Shown: piece by piece, positions 47,477 to 56,705 of the stretch
Layout of the letters: every line of letters begins with the position of its first letter
How positions within the stretch are numbered: position 1 is the stretch's first letter
NCBI RefSeq assembly: GCF_001761465.1
Contig: NZ_CP017479.1
Location: forward strand, 2,046,001-2,110,000
From: Flavobacterium gilvum
GTDB lineage: Bacteria > Bacteroidota > Bacteroidia > Flavobacteriales > Flavobacteriaceae
DNA length: 64,000 nt
Direction of reading: 5' to 3'
Notes under the pieces: model-generated
What the model was told of the DNA's origin: nothing
The model's input: the letters and a program-made list of their open reading frames with translations, nothing else
Databases searched by the model: none
Position numbers and translations under genes: made by a program

Positions 47477-48610
47477 TTAAGCGGCTGTTTTTTCTTTTTT
47501 CTTTTTGTTCCTTCCCCACCAAATATAAAAACCAGAAATAGGAAGCGTAGCAATAAGTAAACTGATTAAAAAGGCAAATATTTTTCCTGCCAGACCAAAA
47601 ACCGCTCCGGTGTGAATGTCATAATTCATTCGTATTAATTTATCGGCAACGTTGGCATCTGCATATTTGTCGAAAATGTGATTCACTTGTATTTCTTTCA
47701 ATGTGTACTGGTCAAAATAGCGATAATCTATTTTATAAAACGTTCCAACTTCGGGATTGATATTGGCAGCTATGGCCGTGCTGTCGTTTTCCGGAGGATG
47801 CACTTCGATGGATTTTGCAGTTGGGTATTCTTTTTGCATCATTTGCCAAACTTTATCTAATGGTTTGGCTATAGTAGTACTTTTTTTTGTTGAAACTGCA
47901 TCTTGGTAGATTAACGATTTTTTACCTCCAAGAGACTTGTAATAAGAATTGGCAAACCATTGAAACCCCCAAACCAAACCGGTAATGGCAAAAACAAGTG
48001 CAATCAATAAAACGTAAAATCCGGTGATGTTGTGCAAATCATAGTTTTTGCGTTTCCATTTTGTTGTGTCTTTCCATCGGAACCAAAAGCGTTGTTTTAC
48101 AGCATTTTTATTTCTTGGAAACCAAAGAAATAATCCTGAAATAATGAGAATTAGGAAAATTAATGTGGCTGTTGCGCAAACAGTTTGTCCAATTTTTTCT
48201 GGTAACCAAAGATAGAAGTGCCCGTCGAGAATGAAACTGAAAAAACCTTCATCCATATTGATGGTTTTCAATTTTTTGCCCGTATAAGGATTCAGATAAA
48301 TGATATAATAATAAGTAGGTTCGTAATGAAAAAAAATGGCTTCTGCCGATTTTTCTCTTCCATTGTATTTGATAGAATGAAGCACTTTTCCGGGAAGTTC
48401 TTTTCTTGCAATTTGTTCCAATTGCGAGGGCAGGAGAAAAGCTTTATTTTGCTTTTCTACAAATCGATATTCTTCGGTATAGTTTTGTATTTCTTCCTGA
48501 AAAGCATATAAACAACCGGTGATGGCAATTATAAATACAATGATGCCCGAGGATAACCCGAGCCATAAATGTATTTTACCGATTGCTTTTTTGAAATTAT
48601 TGTTTTTCAT
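47477..48610 (-). CDS. PepSY-associated membrane protein
   Basis: A 377-residue inner-membrane protein of the PepSY_TM family: helix 1 (LWLGLSSGIIVFIIAITGCL), a periplasmic PepSY loop (YYIIYLNPYTGKKLKTINMD), helices near 145-165 and 195-220, a second periplasmic domain and a final helix (KIFAFLISLLIATLPISGFY). In iron clusters such proteins are thought to act as transmembrane electron carriers for siderophore reduction. The start at 48610 is chosen over an ATG five codons upstream because MKNNNFKK is the typical N-terminus. It is 53 bp after the receptor gene, likely the same operon. Confidence 0.88.
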   Translation of the reverse strand: MKNNNFKKAIGKIHLWLGLSSGIIVFIIAITGCLYAFQEEIQNYTEEYRFVEKQNKAFLLPSQLEQIARKELPGKVLHSIKYNGREKSAEAIFFHYEPTYYYIIYLNPYTGKKLKTINMDEGFFSFILDGHFYLWLPEKIGQTVCATATLIFLILIISGLFLWFPRNKNAVKQRFWFRWKDTTKWKRKNYDLHNITGFYVLLIALVFAITGLVWGFQWFANSYYKSLGGKKSLIYQDAVSTKKSTTIAKPLDKVWQMMQKEYPTAKSIEVHPPENDSTAIAANINPEVGTFYKIDYRYFDQYTLKEIQVNHIFDKYADANVADKLIRMNYDIHTGAVFGLAGKIFAFLISLLIATLPISGFYIWWGRNKKKKEKTAA

Positions 48611-48663
48611 TATAAATGAATTCAACTTCGTGCTTAATGGGAAGTCTTGTTGGGTATAAAGTA

Positions 48664-51030
48664 TTAAAATTTGTAGGTAATATTTATTCTTGCGTTTGTA
48701 CCGGCTTCGGCCTGCAGATAATACATGTCACCATAGCTGTCATATCCGCCAGAGTATAAGTATTGGTTCAAAATATTGTTCACAATAAGGTTGATAGACA
48801 CTTTTTTGAATTGATATGAAAGCCCTCCATCGAGACGGAAATAATCTGGAAGAGAACCGGTATTATTTGGAGAAATAAACCAAGGAGCTCTTTTTACTTG
48901 GTATTGATAGCCTAACGAAGCACCAAATCCGTTGAAGAAACCATTATCAAAAGTGTAATTCAACCATGTGCTTTGAATGTGTTTGGTTGAGCCCGGAATT
49001 TGGTTTCCAACCATTGTTGGGTCTGTATCTTCAGTTACTCTTCCTTCAGTAAAAGCATAGTTGGCAATAACGTCAAAGTTTTTAAGAATTTCTCCTCTTA
49101 CATCAACTTCGATTCCTTTAATTTTATGCTGACCGCCTTCTTTGTTGTATTGCATTGATCCATTCGAATGGTCGGGGTCAATGGTAAGAACATTGTTCAT
49201 CGTAATTTGGTAGGCAGCCAATACCGAATTCCATTTTCCGTTGAACCAATCTTTTTTATATCCCAACTCCAGATTGGTTCCCGTTTGCGGATTGAAGCTT
49301 TTTCCCTGCCAATCGGTTCCATAATTTTCGGTAAAAGATTCATCGCGTACAAAATAGAAAGAGTTGTCGCTGTTTAATGAATAACTTAAGCCAATGCGAG
49401 GCGTGAATTTATCATTGGATGTTCCGCCCGAATAAGCATCTGTTGCTTTCAGCAAGGTATATCTTCCTGCTAAAGTTAAGCGAAGTCTATCGTCCAAAAA
49501 TCCTATTTCGTCCTGAATATAACTCGCCGTATAATTGTTTTTGTATTTTACGCCGCGCTCTTTTATATCCTTACTTCTGTCAAAAGTAGGAGAGGAGGGC
49601 AATGTTCCATGCACCGGATTGTAAACGTCCAAATCAGGCATGGTAAAATATTGATTCCAGTCGTGATAATAGGTTTTTTCGCTTATATCTATACCTCCCA
49701 AAAGTTTGTGGGAGACAGCACCAGTTTTGAAATTACCATTTACAAATGATTGGGCGATATAGGTTTTTCCTAAAATATCCCAATTGCTTCCCGCTCTTTT
49801 GAGGATAGCATCGTTGTTTGGGTCAAAACCATTAGGCCATAATTTGATTCCTTCTTGTTGGTAATTCATATAATCACCCTGAAAAGTAACGCGCCAATTA
49901 TCATCGAATTTATGTTCGATAATTCCCAAAAGACTTCTTTCGAGCATATCGGTTGGGTCTAAGTTGGGTTCTGATGTGGTGTTGCTTCTTGGTAATTCTT
50001 CATAGCCATTTTTCATAAAAAGATAGTTGGCTCCAATGGCATTTACCTTTGAGAATTGTTGGGTATATTCGAGTGTGATTGAAGTATTGTCTGTGGGCAA
50101 ATATTTTAATACTGGGGCAAATGAATAACGGTCATTGAAATCAAAATCTCTATAACTGTCTCTTTTTTGTCCCATAACATTCAGGCGGTACAAGAGTTTT
50201 CCATCTTTGGTTAGTTTACCGTCGAGGTCAAAAGTGCCTCTGAATAAATTATCGCTTCCGTAGGTAAAACTCGCTTCGGCTTTGTTCCTTCCGCTTGGTT
50301 TTTTGGTCACCACATTATAAAAACCACTTGGATTTCCGGTTGCAAGCATAAAACCTGCTGGGCCCTTTACAAATTCAATACGTTCTACCATGCTCATATC
50401 TTCCGTCAATGGCCCCCAAGTTGTACTCATGTTCATTCCATTTCTGAAAGCCGAAACCTGACTTCCTCTCATGGTAATTCGGGCATAATTATCCCAGTGT
50501 TCTACTCTTGTTGCGCCACTTACATTGCGGGAAACTCCTTCGAGCATATCAAAAATTTGCTGATTCTGCATCAACTTTCCGGTAATCACTTGTATGTTTT
50601 GTGGAATTTCGATTATAGGACCTTGCAATCGCAGCGAAGAGGAAATTCTATTGGTTTTAAAAGTACTTTTGTTACTCAAAATTACAACTTGATTCAGCTC
50701 TTGATTCACCAAGTCGAGTTTTAAATCTTGGATGGTAATTCCTTTTGATGTAATTATTATTTCTTTATTAATGTCTTTATAGCCTACTAAGGTAACAATC
50801 AATATGTGTGTTCCGGCTGGGATATTTTTAATTTCATAAATACCATTGTTCCCGGATATTGTGTTTTTATTTGTTCCTTTTATCGAAAGAGACACTCCTT
50901 CTGCAGGTTTATTGTCGCTGGTTTGGATGATTCCTTTTATAGTTCCTCCTTTTATGCTTGCATTTCCCTGTCCGAATACAGATATTACCGAAAACAGAAA
51001 AGCAATAAAGAAAGGGAATATATTTTTCAT
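48664..51030 (-). CDS. TonB-dependent siderophore receptor with carboxypeptidase-like N-domain
   Basis: A 788-residue outer-membrane transporter. A signal peptide (FIAFLFSVISVFGQG) leads into a CarboxypepD_reg-like domain (about 27-105; GTIKGIIQTSDNKPAEGV, YEIKNIPAGTHILIV), then the plug (about 120-240; FVKGPAGFMLATGNPSG) and a barrel ending in INITYKF. The plug is of the ferrisiderophore class. It is the first large gene of a run with PepSY, ankyrin, DUF2271, flavoreductase and ApbE genes. Confidence 0.9.
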   Translation of the reverse strand: MKNIFPFFIAFLFSVISVFGQGNASIKGGTIKGIIQTSDNKPAEGVSLSIKGTNKNTISGNNGIYEIKNIPAGTHILIVTLVGYKDINKEIIITSKGITIQDLKLDLVNQELNQVVILSNKSTFKTNRISSSLRLQGPIIEIPQNIQVITGKLMQNQQIFDMLEGVSRNVSGATRVEHWDNYARITMRGSQVSAFRNGMNMSTTWGPLTEDMSMVERIEFVKGPAGFMLATGNPSGFYNVVTKKPSGRNKAEASFTYGSDNLFRGTFDLDGKLTKDGKLLYRLNVMGQKRDSYRDFDFNDRYSFAPVLKYLPTDNTSITLEYTQQFSKVNAIGANYLFMKNGYEELPRSNTTSEPNLDPTDMLERSLLGIIEHKFDDNWRVTFQGDYMNYQQEGIKLWPNGFDPNNDAILKRAGSNWDILGKTYIAQSFVNGNFKTGAVSHKLLGGIDISEKTYYHDWNQYFTMPDLDVYNPVHGTLPSSPTFDRSKDIKERGVKYKNNYTASYIQDEIGFLDDRLRLTLAGRYTLLKATDAYSGGTSNDKFTPRIGLSYSLNSDNSFYFVRDESFTENYGTDWQGKSFNPQTGTNLELGYKKDWFNGKWNSVLAAYQITMNNVLTIDPDHSNGSMQYNKEGGQHKIKGIEVDVRGEILKNFDVIANYAFTEGRVTEDTDPTMVGNQIPGSTKHIQSTWLNYTFDNGFFNGFGASLGYQYQVKRAPWFISPNNTGSLPDYFRLDGGLSYQFKKVSINLIVNNILNQYLYSGGYDSYGDMYYLQAEAGTNARINITYKF

Positions 51031-51058
51031 TTATTTTAGAATCAATTAATTTAGGTTG

Positions 51059-51066
51059 CAAATTTA
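51059..51066 (-). promoter_or_regulatory. -7 element for the siderophore receptor
   Basis: It reads TAAATTTG on the minus strand, an exact match, 29 bp upstream of the start. A TTAGAATC half-site lies at 51036-51043, between this element and the start codon. Confidence 0.5.
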
Positions 51067-51143
51067 TTGACTAATTTTTTATCAATGAAATTAATTAAGA
51101 TTAATTATAAATAATAATTTTGATTGATGTTGGTTTTGAGGCA

Positions 51144-51177
51144 AAAAAAAACATTACCAGTTTATTGATAATGTTTT
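51144..51177 (-). terminator. Terminator of the small lipoprotein gene
   Basis: AAAACATTA/TAATGTTTT stem (51148-51156 with 51169-51177) followed on the minus strand by a T-run. It separates the lipoprotein gene from the receptor. Confidence 0.75.
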
Positions 51178-51189
51178 ATGAATTTGTAA

Positions 51190-51681
51190 TTATTTTGTTT
51201 GCTCCTCCTTTTTCATTCCGAAGCTTTCGGAACTTGGTTTCCCCAATTGTATTCCCGAAATGGAAGCCACAAGACTGTCTTTTTTAATTAGTGAGTAAGT
51301 TATTTTTTGTGGATAATCATGTTTTGGGTTTTCAAAAATCAATTGTTTTTCTGTAATAATAGTCATTTTAAAAGGAACTGTTTTATCATCGTTTTGTCCT
51401 TTTACGGTTGCATTGTAGAATAGTTCTTCTCCTTTTTGTTGCAACGTCATGGTTTCAAAATGCAGCGTGTCTTTTTCTTTAATAAAAAAAGATTCTCCTT
51501 GAAAAGTACTGTCGTTAAGTTGTTTCCAACTCTCAGAAAGAACACCATCATCAGTTTTAGTTTCCCATTTACCCAATAACCAATTGGCTTTTTTTATTTG
51601 GTCTTTTTCGGTTGCTTCAGGATTCTTTTTACAGGAAATAATGACTAACAAAAGCAGTATAAGGGTTGTTTTTTGAAACAT
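51190..51681 (-). CDS. Small lipoprotein (DUF6265-like)
   Basis: A 163-residue lipoprotein: a short hydrophobic signal with lipobox LLVIISC/K (Cys17), then a single beta-rich domain (LLGKWETKTDDGVLSESWKQ, STFQGESFFIKEKDTLHFE, FENPKHDYPQKITYSL). The domain resembles the DUF6265 family, whose function is unknown. Anchored to the periplasmic face of a membrane by lgt-dependent lipidation. It has its own terminator, so it is probably not part of the iron operon. Confidence 0.75.
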   Translation of the reverse strand: MFQKTTLILLLLVIISCKKNPEATEKDQIKKANWLLGKWETKTDDGVLSESWKQLNDSTFQGESFFIKEKDTLHFETMTLQQKGEELFYNATVKGQNDDKTVPFKMTIITEKQLIFENPKHDYPQKITYSLIKKDSLVASISGIQLGKPSSESFGMKKEEQTK

Positions 51682-51770
51682 ATTTTGAGTGTTTGGTTTT
51701 GTATTGAGACGCTAAATTATGAAAAAAAATGTTAGCCATGAGTTACAGAGACGAAGTATAACGGATAGTT

Positions 51771-51849
51771 AACCGCAAAGGTCACGAAGAATTACGCAAA
51801 GTTCGCAAAGCTTTGCGTTCCTTGCGCTTTCTTTGTGAACTTTGCGGTT
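51771..51849. repeat. Palindromic 'CGCAAAG' repeat, family B
   Basis: Two arms of about 40 bp (51771-51810 and 51811-51849) of AACCGCAAAG/CGCAAAGTTCGCAAAG units abut with almost no loop. The element lies between topB and the lipoprotein gene, ending just before the topB stop. Confidence 0.8.
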
Positions 51850-51853
51850 AAAT

Positions 51854-54157
51854 TTATAAAAAGCTTTTTTGTAAAATCGAGTAAACCAATTCTTTTGTTG
51901 GTTTTTGGTCTTTCAGTTTTGCCCGAACTTCATCAAAAGTTACTTTAAAATCGCAACCCAATTTGTAATCGCCGCAACCATACGCCGTTTTTCCTTTCAG
52001 CACGGTTCCTTTTTTGCATTTTGGACAAGTTAATGTTTCCGATGTTGTTGATGAGGTTTTTGGTTCTGTTTTCTTTGGTTCCAATTTCAACTTGTAATTT
52101 TCCTCAAAACGAATTAAACCTTCAATGGTTCCAGAATCATTTTTAAAGCCTTTTATGTTTACAGTTGAGCCTTTTTGAAGCAATCGTAAATATTGATTTT
52201 CCGATATTTTTTTCTCTGCAAAAACATAAGGCAATACAAAATCGCAGCCTGATTTATATTCGCTGCATCCGTAAGCAGATTTTCCTTTTATGAAATTTCC
52301 TTTTTGGCATTTCGGACAGATTTCTGCCAAAATTCCATCAGCCTTTTTTTTCTCAACCGCGATTTCCTGTTTTTGGATGCTTTGCGCATGCGATATATTG
52401 GCACGTCTGGTTTCGCTTCGAACTTCATAGACCAAAGCTTCGACCATGCGTTTCATGTTATTGATAAATGATCCAGCGGTAAATTCCCCTTTTTCAATGT
52501 CTTTCAATTGCTTTTCCCAAGTTCCAGTAAGTTCAGCTGACTTAATCAATTCATTCTGAATGGTATCAATCAACTGAATTCCCGTTGGTGTAGGCAATAC
52601 CTGTTTTTTGTTCCGAATAATATATTGGCGTTTAAAAAGCGTTTCGATAATATTTGCCCGCGTTGACGGACGCCCGATGCCGTTCTCTTTCATCAATTCA
52701 CGTAAATCTTCATCGTCAACCTGTTTTCCGGCGGTTTCCATGGCACGTAACAATGTTGCCTCTGTAAATTGATTGGGCGGTTTTGTTTCTTTTTGAAGGA
52801 AAGAAGGTTCATGCGGTCCTTTTTCACCCACAATAAAACTTGGCAATATATCCGCTTCTTTTTCTTTGGCGTTTGGGTCTTCAAAAACAACTCGAAATCC
52901 TTTTTTTAGGATTTCTTTTCCCGTGGCTTTAAAAGTGACATCAGCCGCTTTTCCTATTACAGTCGTGTTGGCAACCAAACAATCATCATAAAACACGGCA
53001 ATAAATCTTTTTACAATAATATCATACACCTGTTGCTGATTGTATTGTAAATTAATTTCCACGCCGGTTGGAATAATCGCGTGGTGATCGGTTACTTTTT
53101 TGTCGTTGAAAACCTTGGGTGATTTTTTTATTTTTTTCTCCAAAAGAGGTTGTGTCAACTCGGCATAATTGGTTAATTTTTGCAGAATTCCAGGCACTTT
53201 CGGATAAATGTCATTTGGTAAAAAAGTCGTGTCAACTCTAGGGTAAGTGATTGCTTTTTGTTCGTATAATGTTTGCGCAATTTTCAGCGTTTCATCTGCC
53301 GAAAAGCCAAATTTTTGATTGCAATAGACTTGCAGTCCTGTTAAATCAAAAAGTTTTGGAGCGTATTCGTTTCCGTTCTTTTTTTCGACAGAAACAATTT
53401 CGAACTCGCTTTCTTTGACTTTATTGGCCAAAATTTCTCCATCTTCTTTTTTCAAAAAACGACCTTCTTCATAACTAAAAAGCGTTTCTCTGTATAAAGT
53501 CTGCAACTCCCAATACGGTTGCGGTTTGAAATTCTCGATTTCCTTAAAACGGTCCACAACCATTGCCAATGTTGGCGTTTGCACTCGTCCGATGGATAAT
53601 ACTTGCTTGTAACCGCCATGCTTTACGGTGTACAAACGGGTGGCATTCATCCCGAGTAACCAGTCGCCAATAGCTCTTGAAAAACCAGCGTAATATAAAT
53701 TATCGTAATTGGTTGATGGTTTTAGATTTTCAAAACCCTCTTTGATGGCTTCGGTGGTTAGGGACGAAATCCACAAGCGTTTTACTTCGCCTTTGTACTG
53801 CGCTTCATTCATCACCCAGCGCTGAATGAGTTCTCCTTCCTGCCCAGCATCCCCGCAGTTTATTACTAATTCGGCTTTGTCAAATAAACTTTTTACGATT
53901 TTAAACTGTTTTTGGATACCCGAATTATCAACTACTTTGGTTTCAAATTTTTCGGGGAGCATCGGGAGGTTGTTCAAATCCCAGCCTTTCCAGTGAGGCT
54001 TGTAATCGTTGGGCTCCTTTAAGGTGCATAAATGCCCAAAAGTGTAGGTGACTTGATAGCCATTGCCTTCAAAATAACCGTCGTGCTTGGTATTGGCACC
54101 CAAAACGGATGCGATTTCTCGTGCTACACTTGGTTTCTCGGCAATACAGACCTTCAT
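51854..54157 (-). CDS. topB: DNA topoisomerase III
   Basis: A 767-residue type IA topoisomerase that relaxes and decatenates DNA. The TOPRIM domain opens with KVCIAEKPSVAREIASVLGA, acidic GDAGQEGELIQRW follows, and the catalytic Tyr is in ITYPRVDTTFLP (about 305). The C-terminus has two zinc-binding-type repeats (CPKCQKGNFIKGKSAYGC, CPKCKKGTVLKGKTAYGCGD). The C-terminal repeats are typical of Bacteroidota TopB. Length is normal. Confidence 0.95.
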   Translation of the reverse strand: MKVCIAEKPSVAREIASVLGANTKHDGYFEGNGYQVTYTFGHLCTLKEPNDYKPHWKGWDLNNLPMLPEKFETKVVDNSGIQKQFKIVKSLFDKAELVINCGDAGQEGELIQRWVMNEAQYKGEVKRLWISSLTTEAIKEGFENLKPSTNYDNLYYAGFSRAIGDWLLGMNATRLYTVKHGGYKQVLSIGRVQTPTLAMVVDRFKEIENFKPQPYWELQTLYRETLFSYEEGRFLKKEDGEILANKVKESEFEIVSVEKKNGNEYAPKLFDLTGLQVYCNQKFGFSADETLKIAQTLYEQKAITYPRVDTTFLPNDIYPKVPGILQKLTNYAELTQPLLEKKIKKSPKVFNDKKVTDHHAIIPTGVEINLQYNQQQVYDIIVKRFIAVFYDDCLVANTTVIGKAADVTFKATGKEILKKGFRVVFEDPNAKEKEADILPSFIVGEKGPHEPSFLQKETKPPNQFTEATLLRAMETAGKQVDDEDLRELMKENGIGRPSTRANIIETLFKRQYIIRNKKQVLPTPTGIQLIDTIQNELIKSAELTGTWEKQLKDIEKGEFTAGSFINNMKRMVEALVYEVRSETRRANISHAQSIQKQEIAVEKKKADGILAEICPKCQKGNFIKGKSAYGCSEYKSGCDFVLPYVFAEKKISENQYLRLLQKGSTVNIKGFKNDSGTIEGLIRFEENYKLKLEPKKTEPKTSSTTSETLTCPKCKKGTVLKGKTAYGCGDYKLGCDFKVTFDEVRAKLKDQKPTKELVYSILQKSFL

Positions 54158-54234
54158 TTTTTGACTTCTAATTTGAAGGCGAAATTAGGGATTTTCAAAT
54201 TGGTATTGAAATTTTGTTTTGCGCTAAGGAGAGA

Positions 54235-54379
54235 GCAATGTCATTAAGTTAAGCCTTGTTTTTTTTCGCAGAGTCGCAAAGTCGCAAAGTTTTAGACTAT
54301 TTTCTTTGCGCCTCAGCGTCTTTGCGAGAGTTATATTCAGAAATAAATTAGCAAGAAATCCTTAACTTAATGACATTGC
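54235..54379. repeat. Nested palindrome (outer arms plus family B core)
   Basis: Outer arms GCAATGTCATTAAGTTAAG (54235-54253) and its exact complement (54361-54379) enclose a family B palindrome (CGCAGAGTCGCAAAGTCGC from 54267, and its counterpart to 54328). It fills most of the 323-bp gap upstream of topB. Confidence 0.85.
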
Positions 54380-54418
54380 GCACTAGTTAGGGGGATAAAA
54401 ACCTGTTTTTATATTAAA

Positions 54419-54457
54419 GACAAAAAGCTGCAAGAAATTCACTTGCAGCTTTTGTCT
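54419..54457 (-). terminator. Terminator of the S9 peptidase gene
   Basis: A stem of about 16 bp (AAAGCTGCAAG/CTTGCAGCTTTTGTC, one bulge), 24 bp after the peptidase stop. Confidence 0.82.
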
Positions 54458-54480
54458 TATATCAAATTCAGTTTTGAAAT

Positions 54481-56391
54481 CTATTTGATTTTCTGTTTCA
54501 AATGTTTTTCTAAGAATTTCTCCATCGCTGAGTAAAAATCAAAACGGTTATTTTGATTTCTAAAACCATGTCCTTCGTCATTTTTTACCATATATTCTAC
54601 AGCAACACCACGTTTTTTCAAGGCTTCTACCATTTGGTCGCTTTCGGCTTTATTTACCCTCGGGTCGTTTGCGCCCTGAGCTATAAACAAAGGTGTTTTA
54701 ATTTTATCAGCATGCAGAGCCGGTGAAGACGATGCAAGTAGTAAACTATCTTTTTTAGGGTCTCCCACCATTTCATGAAACTGATCTAAGTACGGTTTCC
54801 AGTAAGGCGGAATCGTATTCATAAACGTAAATAAATTACTTACGCCAACATAATCAACCGCAGCTGCATATAAATCAGGAGTAAAAGTGATTCCGGCAAG
54901 AGTGGCATAACCGCCATAACTGCCTCCGTAAATCGCAATTCTTTTTTCTTCGGCAATGCCTTCTTTTTTCAGCCATTCAGCGCCGTCAGTAACATCGTCC
55001 TGCATGGTTTTTCCCCATTGTTTGAAACTTAATTCCCAAAATTTCTTTCCATAACCTGTACTTCCTCTGTAATTCATTTGCAAAACTGCATAACCACGAT
55101 TAGCTAAAAACTGAACTTCTGGATTATAATACCAGCCGTCTCTTGCCCAAGGGCCACCATGAGGATTAATAATTACAGGCAGATTTTTGGGTTCAATACC
55201 AATCGGAAGCGTTAAATAACCGTGAATTTCCAAACCGTCTCTTGATTTATAAGTGATTGGTTTGATGTGACTCATTTGATTTTCCTTAATCCAAGGATAT
55301 GGATCTGCAACTTCTTTAATTTCTGCAGTTTTGAAATCATACAAATAAAATTTTCCCGGAGTTCTGTCATTTCCTGCCCAGACAATAGCTTTGGTTCTAG
55401 CGTCGTCATAGCTTACGATGTCGGTTTCGTAGCCTTCAATTTGTTTTTTCAGATTGTTGTTGATTTCTTCCCATTCTTTGTCAAAGAAATGTTTTTCTTT
55501 TTTTTCAGCTTCCCAATCAACAGAAACCAAAGTTTGTTTTTTTCTGTCGTAAGTGATTCCGTTTAAATCATAATTATTGTCAGCATACAATTCTTTTACG
55601 TTTTTTTTGCCGATTGGGTCGTATTCAACTAAAACCACTTTATCTTTTCCTATATTGCTTAATGCATAAATATTTTTATTGTCTTTATCAAAAGATGAAG
55701 GTATAAAATAATCTTTGAAAGTCGTAGTAATCAAAGGAGTAAAAGGTTCTTTGTCTGAATTTCGGTAATTCCAAGTAATGTTTACGCCGTCAGTTTTTGA
55801 AGCAAGGCGAATAACACCATTATTGTCTGTAACCCAGCTGTCAAAGTTTTCTTTGTTGTTATAAAGTAGTGTCAAAGCTCCAGTTTCGACATTTAAAAGA
55901 TACGGGTCAAAATATTCTTTTACCCTTTTGTTGATCTGTACAATTAACTCTTTTTCTTTTCCTTTGATGTCAATCAAAGCATCTGTAATATCGCTTCTTA
56001 CACCAGGAAAAGGTGTTAATTTTTTTAAATCTGTTCCGTCTGCTTTTACCGAAAAAAGCTGAAAATTTTCATCTCCGCCAATGTCTTGTGCATACACAAT
56101 TCTGTCACCTTTCCACATATAATTAAAAATGCTTCTTAGTGTATCATTGGTAACACGAACCGATTTTTCTTCGCCTACTTTTTGAACAAAAATATTGGTT
56201 TTTCCTTTGTAGTCGGCTCGATAACTAAAATAATTTCCATCGGGTGAGATTCTAAAAGAGCTTTTTTCTCCATTCTTGAAGAAAGTTTTCACGTCAATTA
56301 ATGGGGCAGGAGTTTCTTTGGGTTCCTGTTTGCAGGAAATAAAAAATGTTGCCAAAACAACTAAAACGGATAAAACGGATTTTCTAATCAT
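54481..56391 (-). CDS. S9 family prolyl-oligopeptidase-like lipoprotein
   Basis: A 636-residue peptidase with lipobox LATFFISC/K (Cys20), so a membrane-anchored exported enzyme. An N-terminal beta-propeller (about 40-370) covers an alpha/beta-hydrolase domain with the nucleophile in GGSYGGY (about 491), Asp in GANDPRVNKAE (about 577) and His in DEGHGF (about 610). It probably cleaves short peptides after specific residues (dipeptidyl- or acylaminoacyl-peptidase-like). The substrate is unknown. The gene is monocistronic. Confidence 0.9.
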   Translation of the reverse strand: MIRKSVLSVLVVLATFFISCKQEPKETPAPLIDVKTFFKNGEKSSFRISPDGNYFSYRADYKGKTNIFVQKVGEEKSVRVTNDTLRSIFNYMWKGDRIVYAQDIGGDENFQLFSVKADGTDLKKLTPFPGVRSDITDALIDIKGKEKELIVQINKRVKEYFDPYLLNVETGALTLLYNNKENFDSWVTDNNGVIRLASKTDGVNITWNYRNSDKEPFTPLITTTFKDYFIPSSFDKDNKNIYALSNIGKDKVVLVEYDPIGKKNVKELYADNNYDLNGITYDRKKQTLVSVDWEAEKKEKHFFDKEWEEINNNLKKQIEGYETDIVSYDDARTKAIVWAGNDRTPGKFYLYDFKTAEIKEVADPYPWIKENQMSHIKPITYKSRDGLEIHGYLTLPIGIEPKNLPVIINPHGGPWARDGWYYNPEVQFLANRGYAVLQMNYRGSTGYGKKFWELSFKQWGKTMQDDVTDGAEWLKKEGIAEEKRIAIYGGSYGGYATLAGITFTPDLYAAAVDYVGVSNLFTFMNTIPPYWKPYLDQFHEMVGDPKKDSLLLASSSPALHADKIKTPLFIAQGANDPRVNKAESDQMVEALKKRGVAVEYMVKNDEGHGFRNQNNRFDFYSAMEKFLEKHLKQKIK

Positions 56392-56600
56392 ATTTTGCTT
56401 TTTTTGATGTTTCTGGAATTAAAAACTGCTCTTGAAAATGGGGCTACAATACTGTATGATATTGAAAATGTGATGTGTATGATTTCAAAAGTAAGAAAAA
56501 GTTTTTAATATTTAGAACGAAAGCCGAATTATTTTACAAATTGTTTTGATTGTAACGAAATGTGGGATTTAGAAGGTGGTGTTGAATTTTTTGTTTTTTG

Positions 56601-56690
56601 TGTCATTGCGAGGAACGAAGGAAATACATTAAGAATATTCTTTTTAGGTTTTACTTTTGATAGTAAGGTTGCTTCGTGCTTCGCAAAGAC
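56601..56690. repeat. 'GTCATTGCGAGGAACGAAG' degenerate palindrome
   Basis: TGTCATTGCGAGGAACGAAG (from 56601) pairs imperfectly with GCTTCGTGCTTCGCAAAGAC (to 56690). It is the GTCATTGCGAGG type found in many bacteria and lies in the 314-bp gap between the peptidase and nitrilase genes. A fragment (TCATTGCGAGATACG) recurs near 57846. The rest of the gap is AT-rich. Confidence 0.6.
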
Positions 56691-56705
56691 TATGATTGTG
56701 GAATT

